From NCBI GenBank assembly GCA_965223305.1, contig CBDCWT010000061.1, forward strand, positions 124,001 to 188,000: a stretch of 64,000 nucleotides of DNA, read 5' to 3'. A program made the position numbers and the translations under genes. Under the pieces are notes generated by a model that had not been told where the DNA came from, ran no database searches, and saw nothing but the letters and a program-made list of their open reading frames with translations. This document shows positions 27,226 to 35,931 of the stretch, in pieces (position 1 is the first letter of the stretch; each line of letters begins with the position of its first letter). This DNA comes from CBDCWT01 sp965223305. GTDB lineage: Bacteria > Planctomycetota > Planctomycetia > Pirellulales > Pirellulaceae.

Positions 27226-28680
27226 ATGTCTCATCGCAATCGTCGAGAGTTTCTTGAAGACTCGATGTTGGCAGCTGCGGCGGCTGTTACGGCGAATACC
27301 GGCCAGGAGCTGTTCGGTGCGGCGACCCATGACCAGAGTCCCAATGGACGGCTGGGAATTGCGGTGGTGGGGGTCCGGGGACGTGGCAGCAGCCACATCA
27401 GCGCCTTTGCTGGGCGCCGGGACACCGAGGTCCTTTATGTTTGCGACGTGGACGAAGAAGTCGGCAGACGGCGGGCTAAGGAGGCGGCGAAGAGGCAAGG
27501 TCGGCGACCTGAGTTTGTAGAGGACATCCGTCGCGTGCTCGACGATCCGCGCGTGGACGTGGTGAGCATCGCGACTCCGAATCACCTGCACGCGCTGCAA
27601 GCTATCTGGTCGATGCAGGCGGGGAAGGATGTTTACCTTGAAAAGCCGATCAGCCACAACATCCGTGAAGGCCGTTCTATTGTCGGGGCTTCCCGCCGGT
27701 ACAGTCGGATTTGCCAGGTCGGTACGCAGTGTCGCTCGAATCTCGGCATGGTCGCGGCGATGCGGCACTTGCACACGGGACAGATCGGTAGGCTGAGCGT
27801 TGCTCGTGGCTTGTGCTTTAGACGCCGTCCGTCGATCGGACCGCGAGTTCTGGGCCTTCCCCCTCGCCACATCAACTACGACCTCTGGCTCGGCCCTGCC
27901 CCGCACACACCGGTGACCCGTCGACGTTTTCATCACGACTGGCACTGGCAGTGGGTCTACGGAAACGGTGAGCTCGGCAACCAGGCCCTGCACCAGCTAG
28001 ACATTGCCCGCTGGGGACTGGGTATGAACCGCCACAGCAGCGAGGTCATCACGTATGGCGGACGCTTCAACTGCGACGACGCAGCGGATTCGGCGAACAC
28101 TCAGATCGTCGTCCATCGCTACGGCAATCAAGCGCTCGTCCTGGAGGTCCGCGGTTTGCCCACTGCTGGCTACCGCCGCGCCAAGGTCGGTGTGATCTTT
28201 GAAGGGAGCGAAGGCCATCTGGTGATGCACAGCTATGACAAGGGTGCGTCGTTCGATCTTGCCGGGAACAAGCTGCGCGAGTTCAGTGGTGGTGGCAATC
28301 ACTTCGATAACTTCTTACGTGCCGTTCGCAGCCGCGCGCTGGCCGACCTGAGCGCCGATGTCGAACAAGGTCACTTGTCGAGCACGCTTTGTCATATGGG
28401 CAACATTTCATACCGTCTCGGGCGAGTCGTTTCGCCACTGGCGGCCGCGCGCGAGGTGGCTTCGTTTGCTTGCGCCGAAGACATGGAAAAGACATTTGCC
28501 CGTACGTTAGCGCATCTGAAGAACCAACAAGTGCCGCTCGAGCAGAGTGGGCTGTGCGTCGGACAGCGATTGCGTTTTGATTCGGAATCCGAGACGTTCT
28601 GCGACGACGAGCGGGCGAATCAGCTGTTATCCCGGGCTTATCGGCCTCCGTTCGTCGTTCCATCGCCTGCTGCCGTGTGA
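27226..28680 (+). CDS. Gfo/Idh/MocA oxidoreductase with Tat-like leader
   Basis: 484 residues. The N-terminus (NRREFLEDSMLAAAAAVTA) is twin-arginine-like, followed by the Rossmann motif VVGVRGRGSSH, the family motif EKP in YLEKPISHN and the active-site helix in GNQALHQLDIARWGLG. Residues about 200-250 (the DYDLWLGPAP-type loop, here INYDLWLGPAP, then RRRFHHDWHWQWVYGNGELGNQ) are characteristic of the exported planctomycete subgroup. It probably oxidises a sugar or sugar derivative in the periplasm. Its stop overlaps a GTG that could start the next gene (GTGA), but a better-placed start lies downstream. Confidence 0.86.
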   Translation: MSHRNRREFLEDSMLAAAAAVTANTGQELFGAATHDQSPNGRLGIAVVGVRGRGSSHISAFAGRRDTEVLYVCDVDEEVGRRRAKEAAKRQGRRPEFVEDIRRVLDDPRVDVVSIATPNHLHALQAIWSMQAGKDVYLEKPISHNIREGRSIVGASRRYSRICQVGTQCRSNLGMVAAMRHLHTGQIGRLSVARGLCFRRRPSIGPRVLGLPPRHINYDLWLGPAPHTPVTRRRFHHDWHWQWVYGNGELGNQALHQLDIARWGLGMNRHSSEVITYGGRFNCDDAADSANTQIVVHRYGNQALVLEVRGLPTAGYRRAKVGVIFEGSEGHLVMHSYDKGASFDLAGNKLREFSGGGNHFDNFLRAVRSRALADLSADVEQGHLSSTLCHMGNISYRLGRVVSPLAAAREVASFACAEDMEKTFARTLAHLKNQQVPLEQSGLCVGQRLRFDSESETFCDDERANQLLSRAYRPPFVVPSPAAV

Positions 28681-28754
28681 ACGCGGCGTCACTGCCCGAT
28701 TCAACGCCGCCTGCCACGCCGCGGCGGTTGAACGTGGCGGAGCAGAGGCGAGGC

Positions 28755-29462
28755 ATGCGGCAGAATGCCCAAATGGTCACGCCCAACGGTTTCGATGTGC
28801 TATGGGAACAGGGCCCTTGCCTGGTGATCGCCAAACCGGGGGGGATCCTGACGCAGTCCCCACCGGGCATCGACAGCTTGGAGATTCGCGTCAAGGACTT
28901 CCTACAGGCGCGGGACGGGCTCATACATCCCGTCTATTTGGGAGTGCCCCATCGAATTGATCGACCCGCCTCGGGGGCACTCGTGTTGGCCAAACACGTG
29001 CGGGCCGCTCGCCGGCTCAGCGAGCAATTCGAGGACCGTACGATTGCCAAAACCTACTGGGCGTTGGTGGAAGGTGATGTAACGCCCGAGTCGGGCAGCT
29101 GGAGCGATCAGCTGAGAAAGGTGCCTGGAGAAGCGCGGGCAGAGATTGTCCACGACGGCCATCCCGACGGTCGCAGCGCCATCCTTCACTACCGAGTGTT
29201 GCGGCGGTTTGCTGGCGGAACCTGGCTGCAGATCCAGCTGGAAACCGGTCGCACACACCAAGTCCGGGTCCAAGCCGCGCACCGCGGACATCCGATCTTC
29301 GGAGACGTTCAATACGGATCCAGTGTCCCTTTCGGCCCGGTTACCGAGGACGCCCGCCGCCGTTGGATTGCCCTGCATTCCCGCCAGCTCGAGTTCCACC
29401 ACCCGTCAACACACGAACGGATCTGTGTTACCGCACCGCCTGCAAAGTTCTGGCCATCGTAG
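28755..29462 (+). CDS. RluA-family pseudouridine synthase
   Basis: About 235 residues from ATG 28755 (AGAGG six bases upstream); a GTG at 28677 overlapping the upstream stop would add 26 low-complexity residues. The catalytic motif HRIDRPASGALVLAK contains the essential Asp, and the later GRTHQVRVQAAHRGHPIFGD is the RluA/RluC-class conserved block. There is no S4 RNA-binding domain, so it resembles the short RluA/TruC-like group that modifies uridines in rRNA or tRNA. The lipid of the neighbourhood has nothing to do with it; this is a housekeeping RNA-modifying enzyme. A GGCACGCTCCGCGTGCC palindrome sits just after the stop (29466-29482) and may serve as a terminator. Confidence 0.87.
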   Translation: MRQNAQMVTPNGFDVLWEQGPCLVIAKPGGILTQSPPGIDSLEIRVKDFLQARDGLIHPVYLGVPHRIDRPASGALVLAKHVRAARRLSEQFEDRTIAKTYWALVEGDVTPESGSWSDQLRKVPGEARAEIVHDGHPDGRSAILHYRVLRRFAGGTWLQIQLETGRTHQVRVQAAHRGHPIFGDVQYGSSVPFGPVTEDARRRWIALHSRQLEFHHPSTHERICVTAPPAKFWPS

Positions 29463-30127
29463 CAGGCACGCTCCGCGTGCCGTCCGCCCCTCCCGCTGTG
29501 AAGATCATTGGTGGACGCAAATACTGGTTTTAGGGTGTTTCGTGGAGCTAGCCATTTCCGATTGGAAAGCAGATGGCGATCGTGATCACAGCCGGTCGCT
29601 CCTAGTCGAAGCCCTGTGAGCTCCGTATAATCGGCGCTGATGGATGGAATCCTAGGCTTTGTCGCAGGCCGGTCGTGCAGCCCTATAAGTAAGTGCGTGA
29701 TTTCGTCTTTCTTCACTTTCCCCTCGGGGAGAGTCCCAAAGGGTCGGCGAGGGGGAGCTCTCGCCGGACGCTACGCGTCGGTTTCGCTGGGGAACCGTGG
29801 GCTAACGCCCAGCGGCTGATGTTGCAGGATTCCGCTCGGTCACTGGGCGACCATCAGCCGGAATGCGTTAGCATCCGGTTTGTTGAAACCGTGGGCTAAC
29901 GCCCAGCGGCTGATGTTGCAGGATTTCGCTCGGTCACTGGGTGACGACCATCAGCCGGAATGCGTTAGCATCCGGTTTGTTGAAACCGTGGGCTAAGGCC
30001 CGGCGGCTGATTTGGAGCGTAGCCGAACTCGCCAGAGTTTGGTGGACTACAATTCGTCCAAATTCTGGCGAATTCGGCTACAAAGAAATCCTTAACGGCG
30101 TTGGGTGAGGGGCCTAGAACTGGCGGG
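29463..30127. repeat. 660-bp intergenic region with a tandem hairpin array
   Basis: Starts with the GGCACGCTCCGCGTGCC palindrome (29466-29482). From 29705 a CCCTCGGGGAGAGT-type repeat block runs to about 29790. From 29793 the unit aaccgtgggctaacgcccagcggctgatgttgcaggatt(t/c)cgctcggtcactggg..gacc atcagccggaatgcgttagcatccggtttgttga occurs twice plus a partial copy (starts at 29793, 29887 and 29984; spacing 94 and 97 bp). An inverted GTAG pair at 30019-30081 closes the block, 46 bases before mqnA. Confidence 0.8.
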
Positions 30128-30919
30128 ATGAGTCGTTTGAGTAAGCTCAAGGTTGGTGCGGTCTCATATCTGAACACCAAGCCGCTTGTCTACCAGCTAG
30201 AGGAGAGGGCGCCGGCAATCCGGCTGGTGTTTGATCTGCCGAGCCGATTGGCTGACGGTCTGGCGACGGGCGAGTTGGATGTGGCCCTGATCCCGTCGGT
30301 CGAGTACCTGCAGGATCCTTCCTACACGATCGTCTCCGACGCCTGCATCGCCTGCCGCGGGCCTGTGCTCAGCGTCAAGCTGTTGAGCCGCGTGCCGTGC
30401 AGCGAAATCGAGTCGCTGGCGTTGGACGAGGGTTCCCGGACGAGCGTCGCGCTCGCCCGGATCCTGCTCAGCGAGCAGTACGGCCTGTCGCCGCGGTTGG
30501 AACCGCTCCCGATCGGCGCCCAACCCGCTGAGGTGAAGACCGATGCCGTGTTGTTAATTGGCGATCGCGCAATTCATCCACCCGGTGGTAGCTTTACTGA
30601 GGTCCTGGACTTGGGAGAGGCTTGGTGCAGGTGGTCAGGGCTCCCGTTTGTTTTCGCCATGTGGACGGCTCGTCCAAATGTGAGGATTGGGGAACTTGGC
30701 GCCGCGCTGGAGGGGGCCCGAGATCAGGGCGTCAGGCGGCTAGAGGAGATCGCGCGGGACCAGGCGAGTTCGGTGCAGCTCGAGGTCGCGCAGTGCCTGC
30801 ACTATTTACGAGACAATCTGTATTATTACCTTGGCGAGCGCGAATGGCGGGGACTGCAGCTTTTTCAACATCATGCGAAAAAGCTGCAACTAGTACCGTC
30901 CTGTGTGCCGCAATCGTAA
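30128..30919 (+). CDS. mqnA: Chorismate dehydratase MqnA (futalosine pathway)
   Basis: 263 residues. MqnA dehydrates chorismate to 3-enolpyruvyl-benzoate, the first step of menaquinone synthesis by the futalosine route. Features of the family: KVGAVSYLNTKPLVY at the start, the periplasmic-binding-protein-like fold with LATGELDVALIPSVEYL, LDEGSRTSVALARILL and LLIGDRAI. ATG 30128 fits the family's usual N-terminus; an in-frame start nine codons earlier adds a Gly-rich extension. The mqnC gene follows 230 bases downstream, separated by a repeat cluster. Confidence 0.88.
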   Translation: MSRLSKLKVGAVSYLNTKPLVYQLEERAPAIRLVFDLPSRLADGLATGELDVALIPSVEYLQDPSYTIVSDACIACRGPVLSVKLLSRVPCSEIESLALDEGSRTSVALARILLSEQYGLSPRLEPLPIGAQPAEVKTDAVLLIGDRAIHPPGGSFTEVLDLGEAWCRWSGLPFVFAMWTARPNVRIGELGAALEGARDQGVRRLEEIARDQASSVQLEVAQCLHYLRDNLYYYLGEREWRGLQLFQHHAKKLQLVPSCVPQS

Positions 30920-31040
30920 GCGCGAAGCGTTAGCTTTGATGTTGAGCTTTCGGCTCAGTCGGAACCCGAAGCGTCAGCGAGGGAACAACTTGCGATGGTA
31001 CATCAACGCTGCCTCGCTCACGCTTCGGGTTACGAAAAAC
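30915..31040. repeat. Inverted CCTCGCTGACGCTTCGG repeat between mqnA and mqnC
   Basis: Arms with ggaacccgaagcgtcagcgagggaacaa (about 30960-30985) and cctcgctcacgcttcgggttacgaaaa (about 31011-31037) flank a short spacer and can base-pair. A similar arrangement lies near 1370-1460. A third partial arm (gcgcgaagcgttagc) is at about 30920. This may be a REP-type element or a strong terminator; from sequence alone I cannot choose. Confidence 0.65.
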
Positions 31041-31148
31041 CAGCAAATTCGCTAGCCTGCACCCGCCAAACAGTGAAGAGCGCAACATCAAAGCCGACTC
31101 CTTAAGCACAGGCCGGTGGCCCATGCACAACTTCAAGACGGGTACCTC

Positions 31149-32276
31149 ATGGTCAGCGAGATCATCCACAAATCGGTGTCGGGCGAGCGGTTGAGCTTTG
31201 ACGAAGGCTTGGAGTTGCTCACCGCCGGTGAGCTCCCCACCTTAGGTCAAGCTGCGGATGCCGTGGCGCGGCGAATGCATCCGGAGCCCTTTCGCACATA
31301 CAACATTGATCGCAACATCAACTACACCAACATCTGCACTGCCGTGTGCGACTTCTGCGCCTTTTACCGGCGCCCGAACAGCGCCGAGGGTTGGGTCCTG
31401 CCCCGCGAGGAGCTGTTGAAGAAGGTGCAGGAGACGGTGGCCCTAGGCGGCAATCAAGTTCTGATGCAAGGTGGGCTGCATCCCAAGTTCGGGTTGGATT
31501 GGTACGAGCAGTTGCTGCGGGACATCACCAGCCGTTTTCCGCAGGTTAATGTGCACGGATTCAGTCCACCAGAGCTCCATCACTTCACGAAGGTTAACAA
31601 GCTACCAATTCGAACGGTGTTGGAGCGTCTACGAGATGCGGGCTTGGGTAGTATTCCGGGCGGCGGTGCGGAGATCTTGGTCGATCGAGTCCGAACGGCG
31701 ATCACCCGGGGCAAGGTCATGACCGACGATTGGCTTAACGTCATGCGAGTCTGGCACCAACTGGGAGGAGTTAGCACTTGCACCATGATGTTCGGCCATG
31801 TTGAGACGTTGGCAGAGCGAGTCGAACACCTCGAACGGCTGCGTCAGCTGCAGGACGAAACGGGCGGCTTCACTGCGTTTATCTGTTGGACCTTCCAGCC
31901 CGAACACACCGAAATGGCGCATGTCCCCCCGGCGGGAGCCTCGGAGTATTTGAAAACTCAGGCAGTCGCTCGGCTTTACTTGGACAATGTTCCGAATATT
32001 CAGTCGAGTTGGGTGACACAAGGTCTGAAGATTGGACAGCTGGCGATGTTGTTCGGTGCCAACGATATGGGCAGTTTGATGATCGAGGAGAACGTCGTCG
32101 CCGAGGCCGGCACTGTCCATTACCTGACGCTCGACGAGATCCGCGAGGCGATTCGAGAGTTAGGGTTTGTCCCCCGGCAACGGGACGTGCGGTATCGTCT
32201 GGTGGATCAGGAGCGGGAGCGGGAAGCGATTGCCGCCAATCGCCAACGGCAGCCGCTGACGGTGCTAGCGAGCTAA
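31149..32276 (+). CDS. mqnC: Cyclic dehypoxanthine futalosine synthase MqnC (radical SAM)
   Basis: About 375 residues. The radical-SAM cluster motif is in TNICTAVCDFCAFYR (CxxxCxxC). The blocks SIPGGGAEILVDRVR, STCTMMFGHVET, ICWTFQPEHTEM and SWVTQGLKIGQLAMLFGANDMGS..IEENVV are typical of MqnC rather than the related MqnE. MqnC cyclises dehypoxanthine futalosine to the cyclic intermediate that leads to dihydroxynaphthoate. Together with mqnA it shows that the organism makes menaquinone by the futalosine route. MqnB, MqnD and MqnE are not in the window. An in-frame GTG at 31116 is an alternative start. Confidence 0.9.
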   Translation: MVSEIIHKSVSGERLSFDEGLELLTAGELPTLGQAADAVARRMHPEPFRTYNIDRNINYTNICTAVCDFCAFYRRPNSAEGWVLPREELLKKVQETVALGGNQVLMQGGLHPKFGLDWYEQLLRDITSRFPQVNVHGFSPPELHHFTKVNKLPIRTVLERLRDAGLGSIPGGGAEILVDRVRTAITRGKVMTDDWLNVMRVWHQLGGVSTCTMMFGHVETLAERVEHLERLRQLQDETGGFTAFICWTFQPEHTEMAHVPPAGASEYLKTQAVARLYLDNVPNIQSSWVTQGLKIGQLAMLFGANDMGSLMIEENVVAEAGTVHYLTLDEIREAIRELGFVPRQRDVRYRLVDQEREREAIAANRQRQPLTVLAS

Positions 32277-32390
32277 TTCGACCGCAGAGGTCCCACTGAT
32301 TCCGAATCCTCACTCCCTTTCCCAGGGCTGGCGGCAGGCTATACTGGTGATACATCCCCAGCGCCAATTTGGGGGGAGGCTTTGCCAAAG

Positions 32391-32900
32391 ATGAAGCAGC
32401 TTACTATTGCAGCGATGTTTCTGGGCACGGGCGCTCTGCTCGGTTGCGGCGTATCGATTGCTCAGCTCTGGAAACGATCACAGCTCGCCGAGACGCAGGC
32501 TTCGGACCTGGAGAGCGAGTTGAACGAGACGAAGGAGACGTCCCAGGCGCTCCAGGTCCAAGTTCGCGACGTGCGGCGAAGTCGCGGCAAACTTGAACTG
32601 GATCACGATCGTGTCATTCAAGAACGCGACCAAGCCTGGCAAGATGCCGAAGAGCTACGCACCAAGGTGGCACGACTGCAGGCGCAGAACGAAGAGCTCG
32701 AAAAGGCGGCGCAGCGAGCCGTGCAGCTGAGTGAGCAGGTGGCCGAGCTTCAGCACAGGTTGGGAAATGAGGAAGGGTCTGAACAGTTGACGGCAGCGAC
32801 GAAAGACACGCTCGTCCGCGTGAGGAAGCCTCTTGTACCGGCGGCTCCATTGCCCCAGGTCGATGACGGCGGCTGGAAGTCGGTCGCCGATTCCCAATAG
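32391..32900 (+). CDS. Membrane-anchored coiled-coil protein
   Basis: 169 residues. A single N-terminal transmembrane segment (LTIAAMFLGTGALLGCGVSIAQL) is followed by a long coiled coil (about residues 35-125, with heptads such as VARLQAQNEELEKAAQRAVQLSEQVAELQHRL) and a short Pro-rich tail. GGGGAGG eleven bases before ATG 32391 supports that start over the TTG nine bases earlier. It lies 45 bases upstream of the STAS gene on the same strand, so the two probably share a transcript. Its job is unknown; an envelope or partner-switching scaffold is a guess. Confidence 0.62.
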   Translation: MKQLTIAAMFLGTGALLGCGVSIAQLWKRSQLAETQASDLESELNETKETSQALQVQVRDVRRSRGKLELDHDRVIQERDQAWQDAEELRTKVARLQAQNEELEKAAQRAVQLSEQVAELQHRLGNEEGSEQLTAATKDTLVRVRKPLVPAAPLPQVDDGGWKSVADSQ

Positions 32901-32945
32901 ACCGTTCTTGTTCCCGTCAGGGTACTTCTTGGGGAACGCTCAGAG

Positions 32946-33311
32946 ATGAACCGCGGAGTCTTCCAAATAGAACAGCAGGAGCAGACGTTGGTCGTGACGC
33001 CTTTATCCGACCTGCGTGAGCTGGAGTTCGACAGGATTGAGGCGGGCGCTGCGGAAGTCTTTCAGCTGCTCGAAGCGGGCGAGGCTGTGAACGTGGTGAT
33101 TGATCTTCACAACACCAACTACTGTGGCTCGACAGCCCTTAGTTTCTTCGTCAAATTGTGGAAACGCGTCAAGACGAGGAGTGGCCAGATGGTCTTTTGC
33201 GGCGTCTCCGACATGGAACGGGAGATCCTGAAGGTGACCAATCTGGATCGACTATGGCGGCAGTGTTCGGACCGCACAGAAGCGCTCGCGCTAGTTCGTG
33301 TGCCCGCCTGA
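32946..33311 (+). CDS. STAS-domain protein (anti-sigma-factor antagonist-like)
   Basis: 121 residues forming a single STAS domain: VVTPLSDLRELEF at the start, VVIDLHNTNYCGSTALSFFVKLWKRV in the middle and FCGVSDMEREILKVTNLDRLW at the end. In SpoIIAA/RsbV-type proteins a serine in DSSG or DST is phosphorylated by an anti-sigma kinase; here the site reads CGSTA, keeping the Ser but not the preceding Asp. It may act in partner switching, or merely share the fold. No kinase or phosphatase of that system adjoins; the upstream coiled-coil gene is the only likely partner. Confidence 0.78.
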   Translation: MNRGVFQIEQQEQTLVVTPLSDLRELEFDRIEAGAAEVFQLLEAGEAVNVVIDLHNTNYCGSTALSFFVKLWKRVKTRSGQMVFCGVSDMEREILKVTNLDRLWRQCSDRTEALALVRVPA

Positions 33312-33667
33312 AGGACGCGGCTATAGCTGCAATCTGTGTGGTGTCCTCTTTCCTCACTTCTCCCCTCGGGGAGCTTCTAACTTAGCGCGTCATCTCGTCT
33401 TTCCTCACTCTCCCCCCCGGGGAGAGTCGGCCCGAAGGGCCGGTGAGGGGGCAGCCCTCCCCGGCCGCTACGCGTCGGTTTCGCTGGGGAACCGTGGGCT
33501 AACGCCCAGCGGCTGATTGCAGAGTAGCCGAACTCGCCAGAGTTTGGCGGACTGCCGTGATGACACGCGCATCTGGCCGCCGGTCACGCTGCGAGTTTCT
33601 TGATTAGCGACGCTGTTCCGTCTAGGCTGTAACCTCTTGAAACAGCCAATCTTTCCCGGGAGCCTTC
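33312..33667. repeat. Repeat block between STAS and DUF1080 genes
   Basis: Holds the CCCTCGGGGAGCTT and CCCCGGGGAGAGTCGGCCCGAAGGGCCGGTGAGG repeat (33360-33450), the GTTA-loop repeat in reverse (aaccgtgggctaacgcccagcggctgatt at 33490-33518), and a GTAG hairpin repeat at 33524-33550. No gene is seen. Confidence 0.75.
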
Positions 33668-34411
33668 ATGAAGCCGCTGTCTGATGCTGTCGCCATTTCG
33701 GTCTTAGTGCTCGGGCTCTCCGCCACCACCTTCGCGCAGACGACGGTCTCGCTTTTCGATGGAAAGTCCTTCGACGGCTGGACCACTACCGATGGTGAAC
33801 CCGTTCCCGAGGCGTGGGAAGTTGAGGACGGAGCCATCCATCTAGCCACGGATAGAGGATCTGGTGGGAACATCGTCACCGAGCTGCTGTACGGAGATTT
33901 TTCTCTGCAATTCGAGTGGAAGATTGCCGAGGGCGGCAACAGCGGAATCAAATATCGAGTCCGCCAATTCGGCAACAGTTTCTTGGGATGCGAGTTTCAG
34001 ATCCTGGACGACGACCGTCATTCCGATGCCGAAACGGCCAAGAAAAGTACCGGATCACTGTATGATGTCTACCCACCCAACGCCAACAAGTATCTCAAGG
34101 CGGTCGGCGAGTACAACACGAGCCGAATTGTCGTTCAGGGTTGTCATTTAGAACACTGGCTGAACGGGCACTTGATCGTGTCAGCGGACGTGGGCGGCTG
34201 GGAGTGGTACGACAGAAAGTCGCAGAGCAAGTTCTCGGAGGTACACGGATTCGGCGAGAACCGTTTTGGTAGGATCATGCTTACCGATCACCATAGCGAG
34301 GTGTGGTATCGCGGTCTCGAGCTCACGTTGCTGGATCCAGCACCTACGTACCGATACGTCTCAACGGCGCGGTGCTACCGCCCCCGCTGGCGGCTGTTCC
34401 GTCGGCGATGA
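33668..34411 (+). CDS. DUF1080 (3-keto-disaccharide hydrolase-like) secreted protein
   Basis: 247 residues with a signal peptide (VAISVLVLGLSATTFAQ). The DUF1080 (LamG-like) domain begins LFDGKSFDGW and continues through GDFSLQFEWKIAEGGNSGIKYR, CEFQILDDDRH and LEHWLNGHLIVSAD. Some DUF1080 proteins bind or hydrolyse 3-keto-glycosides in concert with Gfo/Idh enzymes. The last 20 residues (after LELTLLDP) are basic and repeat-derived, so the original stop may have been lost. ATG is preceded by GGGAG. Confidence 0.84.
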   Translation: MKPLSDAVAISVLVLGLSATTFAQTTVSLFDGKSFDGWTTTDGEPVPEAWEVEDGAIHLATDRGSGGNIVTELLYGDFSLQFEWKIAEGGNSGIKYRVRQFGNSFLGCEFQILDDDRHSDAETAKKSTGSLYDVYPPNANKYLKAVGEYNTSRIVVQGCHLEHWLNGHLIVSADVGGWEWYDRKSQSKFSEVHGFGENRFGRIMLTDHHSEVWYRGLELTLLDPAPTYRYVSTARCYRPRWRLFRRR

Positions 34412-34422
34412 GCATCCCCAAA

Positions 34423-34582
34423 GTAGTAGGCACACTCCGTGTGCCGTCACCACCAGGAACAACCTCATAGTAGTAGGCACACTCCGTGTGCCGTTACCAT
34501 CATCAACAACTTGAATGTAGTCGGCACACTCCGTGTGCCGTTTCAAGAAAGGGCGGACGGCACGCGGAGCGTGCCTGCTACC
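34423..34582. repeat. Four copies of a GGCACRCTCCGYGTGCC palindrome
   Basis: Copies with a GTAGTAGGCACACTCCGTGTGCCG pattern lie at 34423-34446, 34469-34493 and 34518-34541, and an inverted gcggacggcacgcggagcgtgcctgctac copy at about 34553-34582. The first three carry A...T and the last G...C at the variable stem positions (GGCACACTCCGTGTGCC versus GGCACGCTCCGCGTGCC), a compensated change. Copies at 27170 and 29466 belong to the same family. They sit between convergent genes and could act as terminators. Confidence 0.75.
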
Positions 34583-35701
34583 TTAACGGCTGGCATACGT
34601 GCGGCCCAGCCGATCGGCGATGACCTTCTTTAGCTTTAGCGGGTCTATCTCACCGTGTCGTCGATAGACGACCTCGCCGCCTGGAGCAACCAGGAGTGTG
34701 TAGGGAAATCCTCCCTCCCACTTCTTGTCGATGCTGTTGAATAGTTTGTCCCGGTCGTCTGAGTTGAAGAGGTAATTCTTGGCCGCCACATGCTGCTCGC
34801 GCAACACCTTCAGAGCGTCGTCGCGCTGACTTGGGTCGTCGGCGCTGATGGTGATTAACTCAAACTTGCGGCGGCGGTACATGCGATTCATCGTCACAAA
34901 CTGGGGAAGTTCGTCGATACACGGGATGCAGAAAGTGGCCCAGACATTGATCAAGCGGTACTTGGGGGTGTTGTTGCTGAGCAGCTCCTGCAAGGGGGCC
35001 TCGTCGATTAACTCGAGGGCGACAGGTTCCCGGTTCCACTTGATCAGGGAAGCTTTGGCATTTTCCCGTTTATCAGCCCACTTGGTCGAGCAGCCGAAGA
35101 CAGGCGTTTGCGGCCGTGGAACGGGCCTTGAGGCAAGCAGCGCTTCCAAGGCGTTGCGGGCGTCGTGCTTTTTGACCGTTTTGACTTCCGAGTCGTCGAT
35201 CCGCCCGACGTAGCGTAGCTTCCGAACCGAATCGAAGATGTAGACGTGTGGCGTTGCCCGGACCCCGTAGGCTGCAGACGTTTCTTGGGTTTCCCCGTCA
35301 TACAGATACGGAAAAGGAAACTTCTTGTCTTTCGCTCGGATCTTCATGTCCTCGAGCGAATCGGAAACGTCGGTATAACCTAGCTCGTCGAGCCGCACTG
35401 CCAGGGGGTCGTTGGGCGAGATCGCGACGAGCTGGACACCGCGGTCCCGGTAATCGGTCTGAATCTGGATCAGCCGGTCCTCGTATGCCTGGGCGGTGGG
35501 ACAGTGGTTGCAGGTGAAGACCACCATCAGGATCTTGGCGTCGTCAAACTGGGCAAGAGAATAGGTCTTTCCGTCGACTCCCGGCAGGGAAAAATCGGGG
35601 GCGGAGGCGCCGATGCCTAACGTCTGGACCTCGCGGGCCGGTGCCGAGCAAGGCACGGTCAGAGATAATAGCAGTAGAAAAAGTGGGAATCTCGTACCCA
35701 T
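34583..35701 (-). CDS. Exported double-thioredoxin-domain protein
   Basis: 372 residues with a signal peptide (FPLFLLLLSLTVPCSAPA). The N-terminal AhpC/TSA-type domain (about 30-190) begins GASAPDFSLPGVDGKTYSL and has CNHCP in place of CxxC's usual sequence. The C-terminal thioredoxin domain (about 215-365) has ATFCIPCIDELPQF, a CxxC site. Planctomycete proteins of this build are thought to act in periplasmic disulfide or peroxide chemistry; the exact partners are unknown. GGGAG seven bases before the ATG marks the start. It is divergent from the PQQ/EF-hand gene, with about 190-230 bases between. Confidence 0.84.
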   Translation of the reverse strand: MGTRFPLFLLLLSLTVPCSAPAREVQTLGIGASAPDFSLPGVDGKTYSLAQFDDAKILMVVFTCNHCPTAQAYEDRLIQIQTDYRDRGVQLVAISPNDPLAVRLDELGYTDVSDSLEDMKIRAKDKKFPFPYLYDGETQETSAAYGVRATPHVYIFDSVRKLRYVGRIDDSEVKTVKKHDARNALEALLASRPVPRPQTPVFGCSTKWADKRENAKASLIKWNREPVALELIDEAPLQELLSNNTPKYRLINVWATFCIPCIDELPQFVTMNRMYRRRKFELITISADDPSQRDDALKVLREQHVAAKNYLFNSDDRDKLFNSIDKKWEGGFPYTLLVAPGGEVVYRRHGEIDPLKLKKVIADRLGRTYASR

Positions 35702-35931
35702 GTTTGGTCTCCCTATCGTGCTTCCCAGGCCTCAAAGTGAGTGTGCCCGAGCGTGGCCGCTCACGCCCTGAACTGTCTACCGCGAGGATAGACGCTGGAG
35801 TGATCTTACCACGAAACAAAAGCTGCTGCCGCTGCGTAGTACGCACCAGGCACGATCTGCCCCGGTCCGGCGGCGGAACCGGTCCTAGCGTGAAGCTCAC
35901 TTTCCAGGCCGCTAGAAAGCGAACGAACTCA

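Noticed and set aside
29793..30012. CRISPR-like appearance of the tandem array
   Set aside because: There are only two and a partial unit, the spacers are near-identical, and no cas gene is seen. These are hairpin repeats.
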